NCBI RefSeq assembly: GCF_023534745.1 | Contig: NZ_JAMHJQ010000020.1 | Span: forward strand, 72,026-136,025 | Source of the DNA: Streptomyces sp. 35G-GA-8 | GTDB lineage: Bacteria > Actinomycetota > Actinomycetes > Streptomycetales > Streptomycetaceae | Direction of reading: 5' to 3' | Length of the DNA: 64,000 nt | In this document: in pieces, positions 45,999 to 54,785 of the stretch | Layout of the letters: every line of letters starts with the position of its first letter | Numbering within the stretch: position 1 is the stretch's first letter | Position numbers and translations under genes: made by a program | Notes under the pieces: generated by a model | What the model saw: the letters and a program-made list of their open reading frames with translations, nothing else | What the model was told of the DNA's origin: nothing | Databases searched by the model: none

Positions 45999-46814
45999 TC
46001 AGCGGAAGCGCCACCCGTGATCCACCGGGCCTATCCCCGCGCCCAGCGCGAAGCCGTGCGCGATCGCGCCCGTCACATACTCCTTGGCCGCCCGCACGGC
46101 CGCCACCACGTCCTGCCCCCGGGCCAGGCCCGAGGCGATCGCCGACGCGTAGGTGCAGCCCGTGCCATGGGTATGCCGGTTGTCGTGGCGCGGTGCGCGC
46201 AGCCAGTGTTCCTCGGCGCCGTCGGTCAGCAGATCGACCGCGTCCCCGGGCAGATGCCCGCCCTTGATCAGCGCCCAGCGGGGCCCGAATTCGAGTACGG
46301 CGCCGGCCGCGCGGCGCAGCCCCGTCTCGTCCTCCACCCGTACGCCGGTGAGCTGTGCCACCTCGTCCAGATTGGGGGTGGCGACGGTCGCGACCGGCAA
46401 CAGCCTCGTCCGTACGCCGTCCAGCGCCGAGGCGGCGAGCAGCGGATCGCCATGCTTGGAGACCCCGACCGGGTCGATCACCACGGGGGCGTCGGTCCCG
46501 GCGAGCAGTTCCGCGACGGCCGCGACCAGTTCGGCGGAGGAGAGCATGCCGGTCTTCACCGCCTGGACGCCGATGTCGTCGACGACGGCGCCGTACTGGG
46601 CGCGTACGGCCTCCACGGGCAGCTCCCAGGCGCCGTGCACGCCCGTGGAGTTCTGTGCCGTCACCGCCGTGAGCACGCTCATGCCGTGCACACCGAACGC
46701 CAGCATCGTCTTCAGATCCGCCTGGATGCCCGCACCGCCGCCGGAGTCCGATCCGGCGACGGTGAGCACGCGCGGTGGCACGGACGGTGGCGTTACTCGC
46801 TCAGCTATCGGCAT
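45999..46814 (-). CDS. thiD: Hydroxymethylpyrimidine (phosphate) kinase ThiD
   Basis: ThiD phosphorylates HMP and HMP-P in thiamine synthesis. The 271-residue ribokinase-fold protein has [18 protein letters not shown] near the N-terminus, DPVG in the middle, and the anion-hole motif [12 protein letters not shown] near the C-terminus. It is followed (10 nt) by thiL on the same strand in the direction of transcription from thiL to thiD. Confidence 0.96.
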   Translation of the reverse strand: MPIAERVTPPSVPPRVLTVAGSDSGGGAGIQADLKTMLAFGVHGMSVLTAVTAQNSTGVHGAWELPVEAVRAQYGAVVDDIGVQAVKTGMLSSAELVAAVAELLAGTDAPVVIDPVGVSKHGDPLLAASALDGVRTRLLPVATVATPNLDEVAQLTGVRVEDETGLRRAAGAVLEFGPRWALIKGGHLPGDAVDLLTDGAEEHWLRAPRHDNRHTHGTGCTYASAIASGLARGQDVVAAVRAAKEYVTGAIAHGFALGAGIGPVDHGWRFR

Positions 46815-46824
46815 GGTGCCGAAT

Positions 46825-47796
46825 CTACTGGGCGTCCTCGATGTCCCCGAAGTGGTCCCAGCCGCCCTTGCGGGTCCAGGGTGCCCCGTCGACCGTCACC
46901 TGCGGCAGCGCGGACGGGTTGAGCACCTCACCGATCACCTTCCAGCGGGCCGGCAGCTTCACGTCGGGCGGGAACGTGGCGACGATGGCGTGATCCTCGC
47001 CACCGGTCAGCACCCACTGGAGCGGGTCGATCCCGACCGCCTGGCCGATGTCGTTCATCTGCGAGGGGATGTCGATCAGACCTGAGCGCAGATCGATACG
47101 GACCTTGCTGGCCTCCGCGATATGCCCCAGATCCGCGACGAGTCCGTCGCTGACGTCGGTCATGGCGGTGGCACCGAGCCCGGCCGCCGCGGGACCCGCG
47201 TGATAGGGCGGTTCCGGTCGGCGGTGGGCCTCGACGAAGGCGCGGGGCGAGCGGAAGCCGCGTGAGAGCACCGCGTGCCCGGCCGCCGACCAGCCCAACC
47301 AGCCGGTGTAGGCGATGACATCGCCCGGCCGGGCGCCGGACCGGGTGACCGGCTCGTGGTTGCGGAGATCGCCCAGCGCGGTGATGGCGATGGTGATCGT
47401 GTCGCCGCGTACGACATCACCGCCGACCACGGCCGCGCCCGCGACCTGGCACTCGTCGCGAATACCGTCCATCAGCTCGGTGGGCCAGGTGACCGGGAGT
47501 TCGGCCGGGACGACGAGGCCGAGGAGCAGCGCCGTGGGGACCGCGCCCATCGCCGCGATATCGGCGAGGTTCTGCGCTGCCGCCTTCCGGCCGACGTCGT
47601 AGGCCGTCGACCAGTCACGGCGGAAGTGCCGCCCCTCCAGCAACAGGTCCGTACTCGCCACGACCCTGCGGTCGGGCGCGGCCACGACCGCGGCGTCGTC
47701 GCCCGGCCCGAGCCGGACCGCCGGGGTGGTGGTGAGCCGGGAGGTGAGTTCCCTGATGAGACCGAACTCCCCCAACTCGCCCACGGTTCCCTTCAC
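46825..47796 (-). CDS. thiL: Thiamine-monophosphate kinase ThiL
   Basis: ThiL makes thiamine diphosphate from the monophosphate. The 323-residue protein has [28 protein letters not shown] and [10 protein letters not shown] (PurM-type ATP-site motifs). I prefer the GTG of [14 protein letters not shown] because GGGGAG precedes it; an ATG seven codons upstream is possible. It and thiD form a small thiamine operon. The divergent small Lrp-type gene is 210 nt upstream. Confidence 0.94.
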   Translation of the reverse strand: MKGTVGELGEFGLIRELTSRLTTTPAVRLGPGDDAAVVAAPDRRVVASTDLLLEGRHFRRDWSTAYDVGRKAAAQNLADIAAMGAVPTALLLGLVVPAELPVTWPTELMDGIRDECQVAGAAVVGGDVVRGDTITIAITALGDLRNHEPVTRSGARPGDVIAYTGWLGWSAAGHAVLSRGFRSPRAFVEAHRRPEPPYHAGPAAAGLGATAMTDVSDGLVADLGHIAEASKVRIDLRSGLIDIPSQMNDIGQAVGIDPLQWVLTGGEDHAIVATFPPDVKLPARWKVIGEVLNPSALPQVTVDGAPWTRKGGWDHFGDIEDAQ

Positions 47797-48005
47797 CGAG
47801 TCTCCCCTCTCTCTCATCACCGGGCCGCACGCGCGGTCGCGGTCCTTCACTGCTGTCGGTACGGTCGTGAGTCGCGTCAACTTCGTCTTCCGTACGCCAC
47901 CCCGCGGGCGCCACCCGGGACCCGGGTCTCCCCGCCGCACTCGGCGACGCGATACCGTGGCGTCTCTTTCCCCCACATGATCCTCGTGGCCGCCCTGGAG
48001 GTTCC

Positions 48006-48239
48006 GTGGTACAGGCGTACATCCTTATCCAGACCGAGGTGGGCAAGGCGACGACCGTCGCCGAGACCATCGCCAAGATTCCGGGAGTTATCCAGGCCGA
48101 GGACGTCACCGGTCCCTATGACGTGATCGTGCGCGCTCAGGCGGACACCGTCGATGAGCTGGGGCGCATGGTGGTCGCGAAAATCCAGCAAGTGGAAGGC
48201 ATCACCCGCACCCTGACCTGCCCGGTCGTGCACTTGTAG
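48006..48239 (+). CDS. Stand-alone Lrp/AsnC ligand-binding (RAM) domain protein
   Basis: At 77 residues this is only the effector/oligomerisation half of an Lrp/AsnC regulator: VQAYILIQTEVGKATTVAETI and GPYDVIVRAQADTVDELG fit the alpha-beta RAM domain. There is no DNA-binding domain in the gene or in front of it. Such proteins are widespread in actinobacteria and may bind amino acids or form mixed oligomers with full-length Lrp proteins. GTG start with GGAGGTTCC. Confidence 0.88.
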   Translation: MVQAYILIQTEVGKATTVAETIAKIPGVIQAEDVTGPYDVIVRAQADTVDELGRMVVAKIQQVEGITRTLTCPVVHL

Positions 48240-48259
48240 CCCCCGTCTACCCTTGGCCG

Positions 48260-48760
48260 GTGACCATCTCCTGTCGCCCGCCGTTCCGCCGCAGGCTATC
48301 CGGCCGTCCGCTCGTCCGCCTGTCCGCCGTCGTTCTGGTGGCGGCGGTGGCGGGCTGTTCCTCCGCCGGCACGTCGATGCCGGTCGCGGTTCCCAGCCCG
48401 CCCGCGGAGGAGGCAGCGCTGTGCCGGGCTCTCCACAAGGAGCTGCCGAAGACCATCTCCGACCTCGGCCGGGCCGATCCCGAGCCGTCTTCCGAACTGA
48501 CCGCCGGGTGGGGGGACGCCGCGATCGTACTGCGCTGCGGTGTCCCCCGGCCCGAGGGGATGAGCGATGCCCAGTCGGACGCGGTGGAGGCCAACGGCGT
48601 CAACTGGATGCTGGAGGAACGGGACTCGGGGCCCCGCTTCACGACCACGTACCGCGAGACGTATGTGGAGGTCACCATGGACGAACGGTTCACGCATGAC
48701 TCCACGCCGCTCGCCGAGCTGGCCGCGCCGGTCAAGAAGACGATTCCGTCCAGTCTGTGA
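48260..48760 (+). CDS. DUF3515 lipoprotein
   Basis: A 166-residue secreted lipoprotein. A basic start and hydrophobic segment (about 18-33) lead to the lipobox VAGC at Cys33. The mature part shows ALCRALHKELPKTISDLGR and WGDAAIVLRCGVPRP, typical of the actinobacterial DUF3515 family. Function unknown. It begins 20 nt after the RAM-domain gene and converges with ddl. Confidence 0.85.
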   Translation: MTISCRPPFRRRLSGRPLVRLSAVVLVAAVAGCSSAGTSMPVAVPSPPAEEAALCRALHKELPKTISDLGRADPEPSSELTAGWGDAAIVLRCGVPRPEGMSDAQSDAVEANGVNWMLEERDSGPRFTTTYRETYVEVTMDERFTHDSTPLAELAAPVKKTIPSSL

Positions 48761-48765
48761 CCCAA

Positions 48766-48783
48766 GGGGCCCGGCGCGGCCCC
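48766..48783. terminator. Short hairpin between lipoprotein gene and ddl
   Basis: GGGGCC-CGGCGC-GGCCCC hairpin in the convergent gap; no T-run on either strand, so a weak call. Confidence 0.35.
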
Positions 48784-48805
48784 CGACGAGGGTCCGGTAC
48801 GGGCG

Positions 48806-49978
48806 TCAGCGCAGCCCGGTCGGCCGGCGCAGCGCCGCCTGGATCAGCCGGTCGATCAGCTCCGGATAACCGACGCCGCTCTCCTGCCACATCCGCGGGA
48901 ACATCGAGATGGGCGTGAAGCCCGGCAGCGTATTGATCTCGTTGATGACGAACTCTCCGTCCTCGGTGAGGAAGAAGTCCGCGCGGACCAGGCCCTCGCA
49001 GGAGGCGGCCTCGAACGCCTCGACGGCGAGCCGCTGTACCTCGGCCGTCTGCTCCTCGGTGAGGGGCGCGGGCACCAGACCGGTGGCCGAGTCGATGTAC
49101 TTGGCCTCGAAGTCGTAGAAGTCGTGCGCCGTGACCGGCGGGATCTCCGCGGGCACGCTGGCGCGCGGGCCGTCCTCGAACTCCAGCACCCCGCACTCGA
49201 TCTCGCGGCCCCGCAGCAGCGACTCCACCAGGATCTTGGGGTCGTGCCGCTGGGCCTCGGTGATCGCCTCGTCCAGGCCCGAGGCGTCCTCGACCTTGGT
49301 GATCCCCATGGAGGATCCGGCGCGGGCGGGCTTCACGAAGAGCGGCCAGCCGTGCTCCGCGGCGAAGTCGACGATCTTCTTGCGGGCGGCGGCGCCCTTG
49401 GCTCCTTCTGGTCCCTGCTCCCATTCGCGGGGGCGGATCACCAGATACGGGCCGACGGGCAGCCCGAAGGAGGTGAACACCCGCTTCATGTACTCCTTGT
49501 CCTGCCCGACGGCGGAGGCGAGGACGCCCGCGCCGACGTACGGGACACCGGAGAGTTCCAGCAGGCCCTGGAGGGTGCCGTCCTCTCCGTAGGGGCCGTG
49601 CAGTACGGGGAAGACGACATCGACCTCGCCCAGCGCCTTGGGTACGGAACCCGGCTCGCTGTAGACGACCTCGCGGTTGCCCGGGTCGACGGAGAGTACG
49701 ACGCCGCCGTCGGTCGACTCGGCGATCTGCTCGACGCTCGGCAGCGCGCGGTCGGCGATGGCCATCCGCTCCGGATCGTCGGCGGTGAGCGCCCAGCGGC
49801 CGTCGGTGGTGATACCGATGGGCAGGACGTCGTACTTCGTCCGGTCGATGGACCGCAGTACGGCCCCGGCCGTGACCACGGAAATGGCGTGCTCGGAGCT
49901 CCGTCCGCCGAAGACGACGGCCACGCGCGGCTTGCGGAGCTGCTGCTCAGGGCTCTGGGGGGAGTTCTCGCTGCTCAT
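48806..49978 (-). CDS. ddlA: D-alanine--D-alanine ligase
   Basis: Ddl makes the D-Ala-D-Ala dipeptide of peptidoglycan. The 390-residue ATP-grasp enzyme has VFGGRSSEHAISV near the N-terminus, VLHGPYGEDGTLQGLLEL, KPARAGSSMGI (ATP-binding) and INEINTLPGFTPISMFPRM near the C-terminus. gpsA lies upstream, 112 nt away on the same strand. Confidence 0.96.
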   Translation of the reverse strand: MSSENSPQSPEQQLRKPRVAVVFGGRSSEHAISVVTAGAVLRSIDRTKYDVLPIGITTDGRWALTADDPERMAIADRALPSVEQIAESTDGGVVLSVDPGNREVVYSEPGSVPKALGEVDVVFPVLHGPYGEDGTLQGLLELSGVPYVGAGVLASAVGQDKEYMKRVFTSFGLPVGPYLVIRPREWEQGPEGAKGAAARKKIVDFAAEHGWPLFVKPARAGSSMGITKVEDASGLDEAITEAQRHDPKILVESLLRGREIECGVLEFEDGPRASVPAEIPPVTAHDFYDFEAKYIDSATGLVPAPLTEEQTAEVQRLAVEAFEAASCEGLVRADFFLTEDGEFVINEINTLPGFTPISMFPRMWQESGVGYPELIDRLIQAALRRPTGLR

Positions 49979-50090
49979 ATCGCGATGAGCGTACCTGTTG
50001 GTAGCGCCCGAGTCAGCGTTGGTCGCGGCCGAGTCAGAGACCGCCGCCCGGAGTGGGCGGCGGAGTCGGCCGCGGCGGTGGTCGCGGGGG

Positions 50091-51092
50091 TCAGCTGCGC
50101 TCGGGCTTGGCGCTGCGCGACATCAGTTCCTTGAGCGCGACGAGCGGCGGCTTGCCGTTGTGCACGATGTCCACCACCGTCTCCGTGAGCGGCATGTCGA
50201 CGCCGTGGCGGCGGGCGAGGTCCAGCACGGACTCACAGGATTTGACGCCCTCCGCGGTCTGCTTGGTGACCGCGATGGTCTCCTGGAGGGTCATCCCGCG
50301 GCCGAGGTTGGTACCGAAGGTGTGGTTGCGGGAGAGCGGCGAGGAGCAGGTGGCGATCAGATCGCCCATGCCGGCGAGGCCGGAGAAGGTGTGCGGGTCG
50401 GCGCCCATGGCGAGGCCGAGCCGGGTGGTCTCCGCGAGGCCCCGGGTCATCAGGGAGGCCTTCGTGTTGTCGCCGAGGCCCATGCCGTCGGCGATTCCGA
50501 CGGCGAGACCGATGACGTTCTTGACCGCGCCGCCGAGTTCACAGCCGACGACGTCGGTGTTGGTGTACGGACGGAAGTACGAGGTGTGGCAGGCGGACTG
50601 GAGGCGGCGCGCCACGTCCTCGTCACGGCACGCGACGACGGCGGCGGCCGGCATCCGTCCGGCGATCTCCTTGGCGAGATTGGGGCCGGTGATCACGGCG
50701 ACCCGCTCCGCCGGTGCCTTGGCGACCTCCTCGATCACCTCGCTCATCCGCTTGGCCGTGCCGAGTTCGACGCCCTTCATCAGCGAGACGAGCACGGTGT
50801 CGGCGGGCAGTACGGGCGCCCACTCGGCGAGATTGCCGCGCAGCGTCTGCGAGGGCACGGTGAGCACCGTGAACTCGGCGCCGCGCGCCGCCTCCGCGGG
50901 GTCGGTGGTGGCCCGTACGCCCACGGGCAGTTCGAAGCCGGGCAGGTAGTCCGGGTTGGTGTGCGCGGTGTTGATCGCGTCGACGACCTCCCGGCGGCGG
51001 CCCCAGAGCGTCACCTCGCATCCCGCGTCGGCGAGGACCATGGCGAACGCCGTGCCCCACGACCCCGCTCCGAAGACCGCGACCCGCGTCAC
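50091..51092 (-). CDS. gpsA: Glycerol-3-phosphate dehydrogenase (NAD(P)+)
   Basis: GpsA makes sn-glycerol 3-phosphate for phospholipids. The 333-residue protein has the Rossmann start VAVFGAGSWGTAFA, KGVELGTAKRMSE and the catalytic-lysine region CELGGAVKNVIGLAVG. The ATG overlaps the plsC stop by 4 nt, so the phospholipid genes are coupled. Confidence 0.97.
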   Translation of the reverse strand: MTRVAVFGAGSWGTAFAMVLADAGCEVTLWGRRREVVDAINTAHTNPDYLPGFELPVGVRATTDPAEAARGAEFTVLTVPSQTLRGNLAEWAPVLPADTVLVSLMKGVELGTAKRMSEVIEEVAKAPAERVAVITGPNLAKEIAGRMPAAAVVACRDEDVARRLQSACHTSYFRPYTNTDVVGCELGGAVKNVIGLAVGIADGMGLGDNTKASLMTRGLAETTRLGLAMGADPHTFSGLAGMGDLIATCSSPLSRNHTFGTNLGRGMTLQETIAVTKQTAEGVKSCESVLDLARRHGVDMPLTETVVDIVHNGKPPLVALKELMSRSAKPERS

Positions 51093-51835
51093 TTCGACCC
51101 CTCTTCCGCGGCCTTGCGCCGCTGTTCCGCCCTGGCCTTGCGATGGTCGTACGCGGCCGTGGGCACCGGCTCCCCGCGCAGTTCGGAGAGCAGTTCCGTG
51201 ATCGCGGCCATGATGACCTCGGTGACCTCACGCAGCAATTCGGGCGTGATGTCCCTGCCGTAGTAGCGCGCCAGGTCCACGGGCGGTCCGACGAGCACAT
51301 GGTGCGTCTTGCGCGGGAGGAGGTTCGGCTTCTTCGCGTACGGCGGCAGCAGCAGGTTGGCGCCCCACTGCGCGATGGGGATGACCGGGCACTTGGTCTG
51401 GAGGGCGACCCTGGCGACGCCGGTCTTGGCGGTCATGGGCCACTGCCCGGGGTCGCGGGTGATGGTGCCCTCGGGGTAGAAGGCCACGCACTCGCCGCGC
51501 TCGACGGCGTCGATCGCGGCGCGGAAGGCGCTCAGCGCGTCGCTGGTCTCGCGGTAGACGGGAATCTGGCCGGTGCCGCGCATCACGGCCCCGATGAATC
51601 CCCTGGTGAATAGGCCGTGCTTGGCGAGGAAGCGCGGAACGCGGCCTGTGTTGTACTGGAAGTGCGCGTACGCGAACGGGTCGAGATGCGAATTGTGGTT
51701 CACGGCGGTGATGAATCCGCCGTCGGCCGGAATGTGCTCCGCACCCTTCCAGTCCCGCTTGAGCAGCACGATCAGCGGCGGTTTCGCGATGGCCGCCGCA
51801 AGGCGGTACCAGAAGCCGATTCTGCGGCGGGACAC
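51089..51835 (-). CDS. plsC: 1-acylglycerol-3-phosphate acyltransferase
   Basis: PlsC adds the second acyl chain to make phosphatidic acid. The 248-residue protein has the acyltransferase motif NHNSHLD (His, Asp), then GRGTGQIPV-like substrate region RGTGQIPVYRETS, FYPEGTITRD and VIPIAQWGAN. Coupled to gpsA; divergent from cofC. Confidence 0.94.
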   Translation of the reverse strand: MSRRRIGFWYRLAAAIAKPPLIVLLKRDWKGAEHIPADGGFITAVNHNSHLDPFAYAHFQYNTGRVPRFLAKHGLFTRGFIGAVMRGTGQIPVYRETSDALSAFRAAIDAVERGECVAFYPEGTITRDPGQWPMTAKTGVARVALQTKCPVIPIAQWGANLLLPPYAKKPNLLPRKTHHVLVGPPVDLARYYGRDITPELLREVTEVIMAAITELLSELRGEPVPTAAYDHRKARAEQRRKAAEEGSK

Positions 51836-52007
51836 TCGGACACCTTTCTCTTCTCGCCCGGCTCATTGCCCGGCTGCCGGGGGTCAAGTGTGGCCCCGGG
51901 CCCCTGCTCTGTCGAGAACACCGTACGCCCCGTCTCCGGGGCCGCCTCTGTGGGCCGGGACGGTGCCGGGCCACAATAGAGGGCGGATACACCCGGGCCG
52001 CCACAGC

Positions 52008-52697
52008 ATGGACGGAGAGTTCGCCACGAACACCGACCCGACCGCCCGCTGGTCTCTGGTCGTTCCCCTCAAACCGCTGCGGCTGGCCAAGAGCCGGCTC
52101 GCGGGGACGGCGGGCGACGCCCTGCGCCCGCGGCTCGCCCTCGCGTTCGCGCAGGACACCGTGGCAGCCGCGCTGGCCAGCCCCGTGGTCCGGGATGTGG
52201 TGGTCGTCACGGACGATCCGACGGCGAGCGCGGAACTGGCCGAGCTGGGGGCGCGCATCGTGCCGGACGCCCCGGCGAACGGTCTCAACGCGGCGCTGGC
52301 GCATGGCGCGCGGGCCGTCAGGGCGGTCAGGCCACGGGCCGCCGTGGCCGCGCTCAACGCGGATCTGCCGGCGCTGCGGCCCGCGGAACTGACGCGGGTG
52401 CTCTCCGCCGCGGAGGCATTTCCGCGCGCCTTTCTCGCGGATGCCGCCGAAATCGGTACGACATTGCTGACGGCCGCGCCCGGTGCCGAATTGAATCCGG
52501 CTTTCGGCGGCCCCTCCCGGCATCGGCATTTGTCCTCGGGCGCGGTGGAAATAGTTCTGACCGGGGTCGATTCCGTACGACGGGACGTGGACACGGGCGA
52601 TGATCTGCGGGCGGCGGCGGCGCTGGGCCTGGGCCCGTACACGGCCCGCGGGTACACGCCGCGCGGCCCGCTGCCCGCGCCCCGGCCGGGGAGCTGA
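52008..52697 (+). CDS. cofC: Phosphoenolpyruvate/phospholactate guanylyltransferase (F420 pathway)
   Basis: CofC/FbiD starts coenzyme F420 assembly by joining GMP to phosphoenolpyruvate (or phospholactate). The 229-residue protein has VVPLKPLRLAKSRL (nucleotide site), VVVTDDPTASAEL and ALNADLPALRPAEL. The start at the ATG 52008 follows from the conserved VPLK region 18 residues later; there is no clear ribosome-binding site and CACAATAG ~30 nt upstream could be a -10, so the mRNA may be nearly leaderless. Confidence 0.9.
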   Translation: MDGEFATNTDPTARWSLVVPLKPLRLAKSRLAGTAGDALRPRLALAFAQDTVAAALASPVVRDVVVVTDDPTASAELAELGARIVPDAPANGLNAALAHGARAVRAVRPRAAVAALNADLPALRPAELTRVLSAAEAFPRAFLADAAEIGTTLLTAAPGAELNPAFGGPSRHRHLSSGAVEIVLTGVDSVRRDVDTGDDLRAAAALGLGPYTARGYTPRGPLPAPRPGS

Positions 52698-52739
52698 GGA
52701 CGGCCTCCGCGGCCCCCGGAGGACCGCTACGCTGCGGTT

Positions 52740-52943
52740 ATGCAGGCGACCTCGTACACATACGATTCCGAGACCCGCGCCGGGAGTGTGCTGCTGGACG
52801 ACGGCACCCCGGTGGAATTCGACGCGGCCGCCTTCGACGCCGGCGGACTGCGGCTGCTGCGGCCGGGACAGCGCGTCCGGATCGAGACCGAGGGCGAGGG
52901 CGCGTCCCTCAGAATCACGCTGGTGACGCTCCAGACGCTCTGA
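52740..52943 (+). CDS. Small cold-shock-like (OB-fold) protein
   Basis: A 67-residue protein conserved downstream of cofC in Streptomyces, as far as I remember. Its strands (GSVLLDDGTPVEFD, GGLRLLRPGQRVRIE, LRITLVTLQTL) resemble a CspA-like OB fold, but the aromatic RNA-binding motifs of true cold-shock proteins are missing. Function unknown. Confidence 0.7.
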   Translation: MQATSYTYDSETRAGSVLLDDGTPVEFDAAAFDAGGLRLLRPGQRVRIETEGEGASLRITLVTLQTL

Positions 52944-52998
52944 CGCCCTCGCGCCGTCCCGGGCGCCTGCCCGTACCGCGTACCCCGTACAACGCCGC

Positions 52999-53028
52999 GG
53001 GCCGGGCTCCCCGAGGGGAGCCCGGCCC
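52999..53028. terminator. Bidirectional terminator, cofC-downstream gene / hupS
   Basis: Perfect 14-bp stem GGGCCGGGCTCCCC / GGGGAGCCCGGCCC with a 2-nt apex, between convergent genes. No T-run; very stable. Confidence 0.75.
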
Positions 53029-53057
53029 GGCGCGTGTGGCCCTGTGCCGCCTGCTGC

Positions 53058-53699
53058 CTACTTCTTCCTCGCGGCGGTCTTCTTCGCGGTGGTCGTGCGC
53101 GCGGTGGCCTTTCGCGCGGGGGCCTTCTTGGCCGTCGCCTTCTTGGCCGGCGCGGTCTTCTTCGCCGTGGCCTTCTTGGCCGCCGCCGTCTTGGCGGTCT
53201 TCTTCGCGGGCGTGGCCTTCTTCGCCGTGGCCTTCTTGGCGGCGGTCTTCTTGACCGCCGTCTTCTTGGCCGCGGTGACCTTCTTGACGGCCGTCTTGCG
53301 GGCCGCGGCGGTCTTGGCGGTGGCCTTCTTGGCCGCGGCCTTCACGGTCGTACGGGCGGAAACGCCGCCCGAGAGGCTGCCCTTGGGTGCCTTCTTGACG
53401 GCCACATCGTTCTTCGGGAGCTTCTTCGAGCCGCTGACCAGGTCCTTGAAGCCCTGTCCCGCGCGGAACCGCGGCACGGAGGTCTTCTTGACCCGGACGC
53501 GCTCACCGGTCTGCGGGTTACGGGCGTAACGGGCCGGGCGGTCGACCTTCTCGAACGAACCGAATCCGGTGACCGAGACCCGGTCTCCGGCGACCACCGC
53601 GCGGACGATCGCGTCGAGTACCGCGTCCACCGCGTCCGCGGCCTGCTGACGGCCGCCGACCTTGTCCGCAATCGCTTCTACGAGCTGCGCCTTGTTCAC
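53058..53699 (-). CDS. hupS: Histone-like protein HupS (HU with lysine-rich tail)
   Basis: A 213-residue nucleoid protein. The first ~95 residues are an HU domain ([53 protein letters not shown]). The rest is a Lys/Ala/Thr-rich tail of KK(A/T)A repeats resembling histone H1. In S. coelicolor HupS (SCO5556) compacts spore DNA. GTG start, preceded by GAAGGGGAAG. Upstream the AT-rich GATATATACC (53761-53770) is probably part of its promoter. Confidence 0.96.
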   Translation of the reverse strand: MNKAQLVEAIADKVGGRQQAADAVDAVLDAIVRAVVAGDRVSVTGFGSFEKVDRPARYARNPQTGERVRVKKTSVPRFRAGQGFKDLVSGSKKLPKNDVAVKKAPKGSLSGGVSARTTVKAAAKKATAKTAAARKTAVKKVTAAKKTAVKKTAAKKATAKKATPAKKTAKTAAAKKATAKKTAPAKKATAKKAPARKATARTTTAKKTAARKK

Positions 53700-53842
53700 G
53701 TCTTCCCCTTCGGAGACATTGCCAGAACGAAAGTGTTCAAGCTTTTTCGCACGTTAGGCAGATATATACCGCAAATCAAACACGAAACGGGCTAATCACC
53801 CTAGTGCCGCAACGAAGTCGACCTGGCGGAGATCCGCGGAGG

Positions 53843-54070
53843 TCAGTCGCCTTCCGGAAATCGACCCTCGTCCAGGTCCTTCATCAAGCGGTCCAGACGA
53901 CGTGCCGCATCCGGGAGGTCATGTTTCGCCGCGGCCGTGATGACCAGCAGCTTCCGGGAGAGCGCCATCCGTACGCCATCCGGGACTTGCAGTGCACGCA
54001 CCCTCGCGTGCGCTTCTTTGAGTTGTTCGGCGACTAACCCGTAGAGCTTGAGTTGGCTGTCGCGTTCCAT
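53843..54070 (-). CDS. Conserved small protein
   Basis: A 75-residue protein starting MERDSQLKLYGLVAEQL. It is mostly helical (EAHARVRALQVPDGVRMALSRKLL, then AAAKHDLPDAARRLDRLMKDLDEG). Located between hupS and leuD in the Streptomyces order. The frame extends further upstream, but only the inner ATG gives a consistent family-like N-terminus. Unknown function. Confidence 0.75.
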   Translation of the reverse strand: MERDSQLKLYGLVAEQLKEAHARVRALQVPDGVRMALSRKLLVITAAAKHDLPDAARRLDRLMKDLDEGRFPEGD

Positions 54071-54126
54071 GCACCGATTGTGCCATCTGGGGCGAGTTGT
54101 CGCCCGACGGGGGCTCAACAAGCAAC

Positions 54127-54158
54127 TGCACCCCCTGCCGGGAGGCAGGGGGTGCAGT
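54127..54158 (-). terminator. Intrinsic terminator after leuCD
   Basis: Perfect 14-bp stem CTGCACCCCCTGCC / GGCAGGGGGTGCAG with a GGGA loop, 16 nt after the leuD stop on the minus strand. Confidence 0.8.
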
Positions 54159-54174
54159 AGGGGAAAAGCGCTGC

Positions 54175-54783
54175 TCAGACGGTAATTGTGCGGGGTTTGA
54201 AGGACGGCCTGGCGGCCTCGTAGGCGGCGATGTCCGCTTCGTTCTGAAGGGTGAGACTGATGTCGTCGAGCCCGTTCAGCAACCTCCAGCGGGCGTTCTC
54301 GTCAAGCTCGAAATCAGCCGTCAACGTTGCTCCGTCGGGGGAGGTCGCCCGCACCTGGCGCTGCTCCAGGTCCACGGCGACCTCCGCCGTGGGGTCGCTC
54401 TCCGCGATCGCCCAGAGGGCGTCCACGACCGGCTGCTCCAGAACCACGGTCAGCAGACCGTTCTTGAGCGAGTTGCCGCGGAAGATATCGGCGAACCGGG
54501 ACGAGATGACGGCCTTGAAACCGAAGTTCTGCAGGGCCCAGACGGCGTGTTCACGGGACGACCCGGTACCGAAGTCCGGTCCCGCGACCAGCACCGTCGC
54601 CCCCGCGTACACGGGCCGGTTGAGGACGAACTCGGGGTCCTTGCGCCAGGCCTCGAAGAGCCCGTCCTCGAAGCCGTCGCGGGTGACCTTCTTGAGCCAG
54701 TGGGCGGGGATGATCTGGTCGGTGTCCACATTGCTGCGGCGCAGCGGTACGGCCCGGCCGGTGTGGGTGGTGAAGGCTTCCAT
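54175..54783 (-). CDS. leuD: 3-isopropylmalate dehydratase small subunit
   Basis: LeuD is the swivelling small subunit of isopropylmalate isomerase in leucine synthesis. The 202-residue protein begins [26 protein letters not shown] and has [17 protein letters not shown], the loop that closes on substrate. It starts 2 nt after leuC. Confidence 0.97.
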   Translation of the reverse strand: MEAFTTHTGRAVPLRRSNVDTDQIIPAHWLKKVTRDGFEDGLFEAWRKDPEFVLNRPVYAGATVLVAGPDFGTGSSREHAVWALQNFGFKAVISSRFADIFRGNSLKNGLLTVVLEQPVVDALWAIAESDPTAEVAVDLEQRQVRATSPDGATLTADFELDENARWRLLNGLDDISLTLQNEADIAAYEAARPSFKPRTITV

Positions 54784-54785
54784 GG

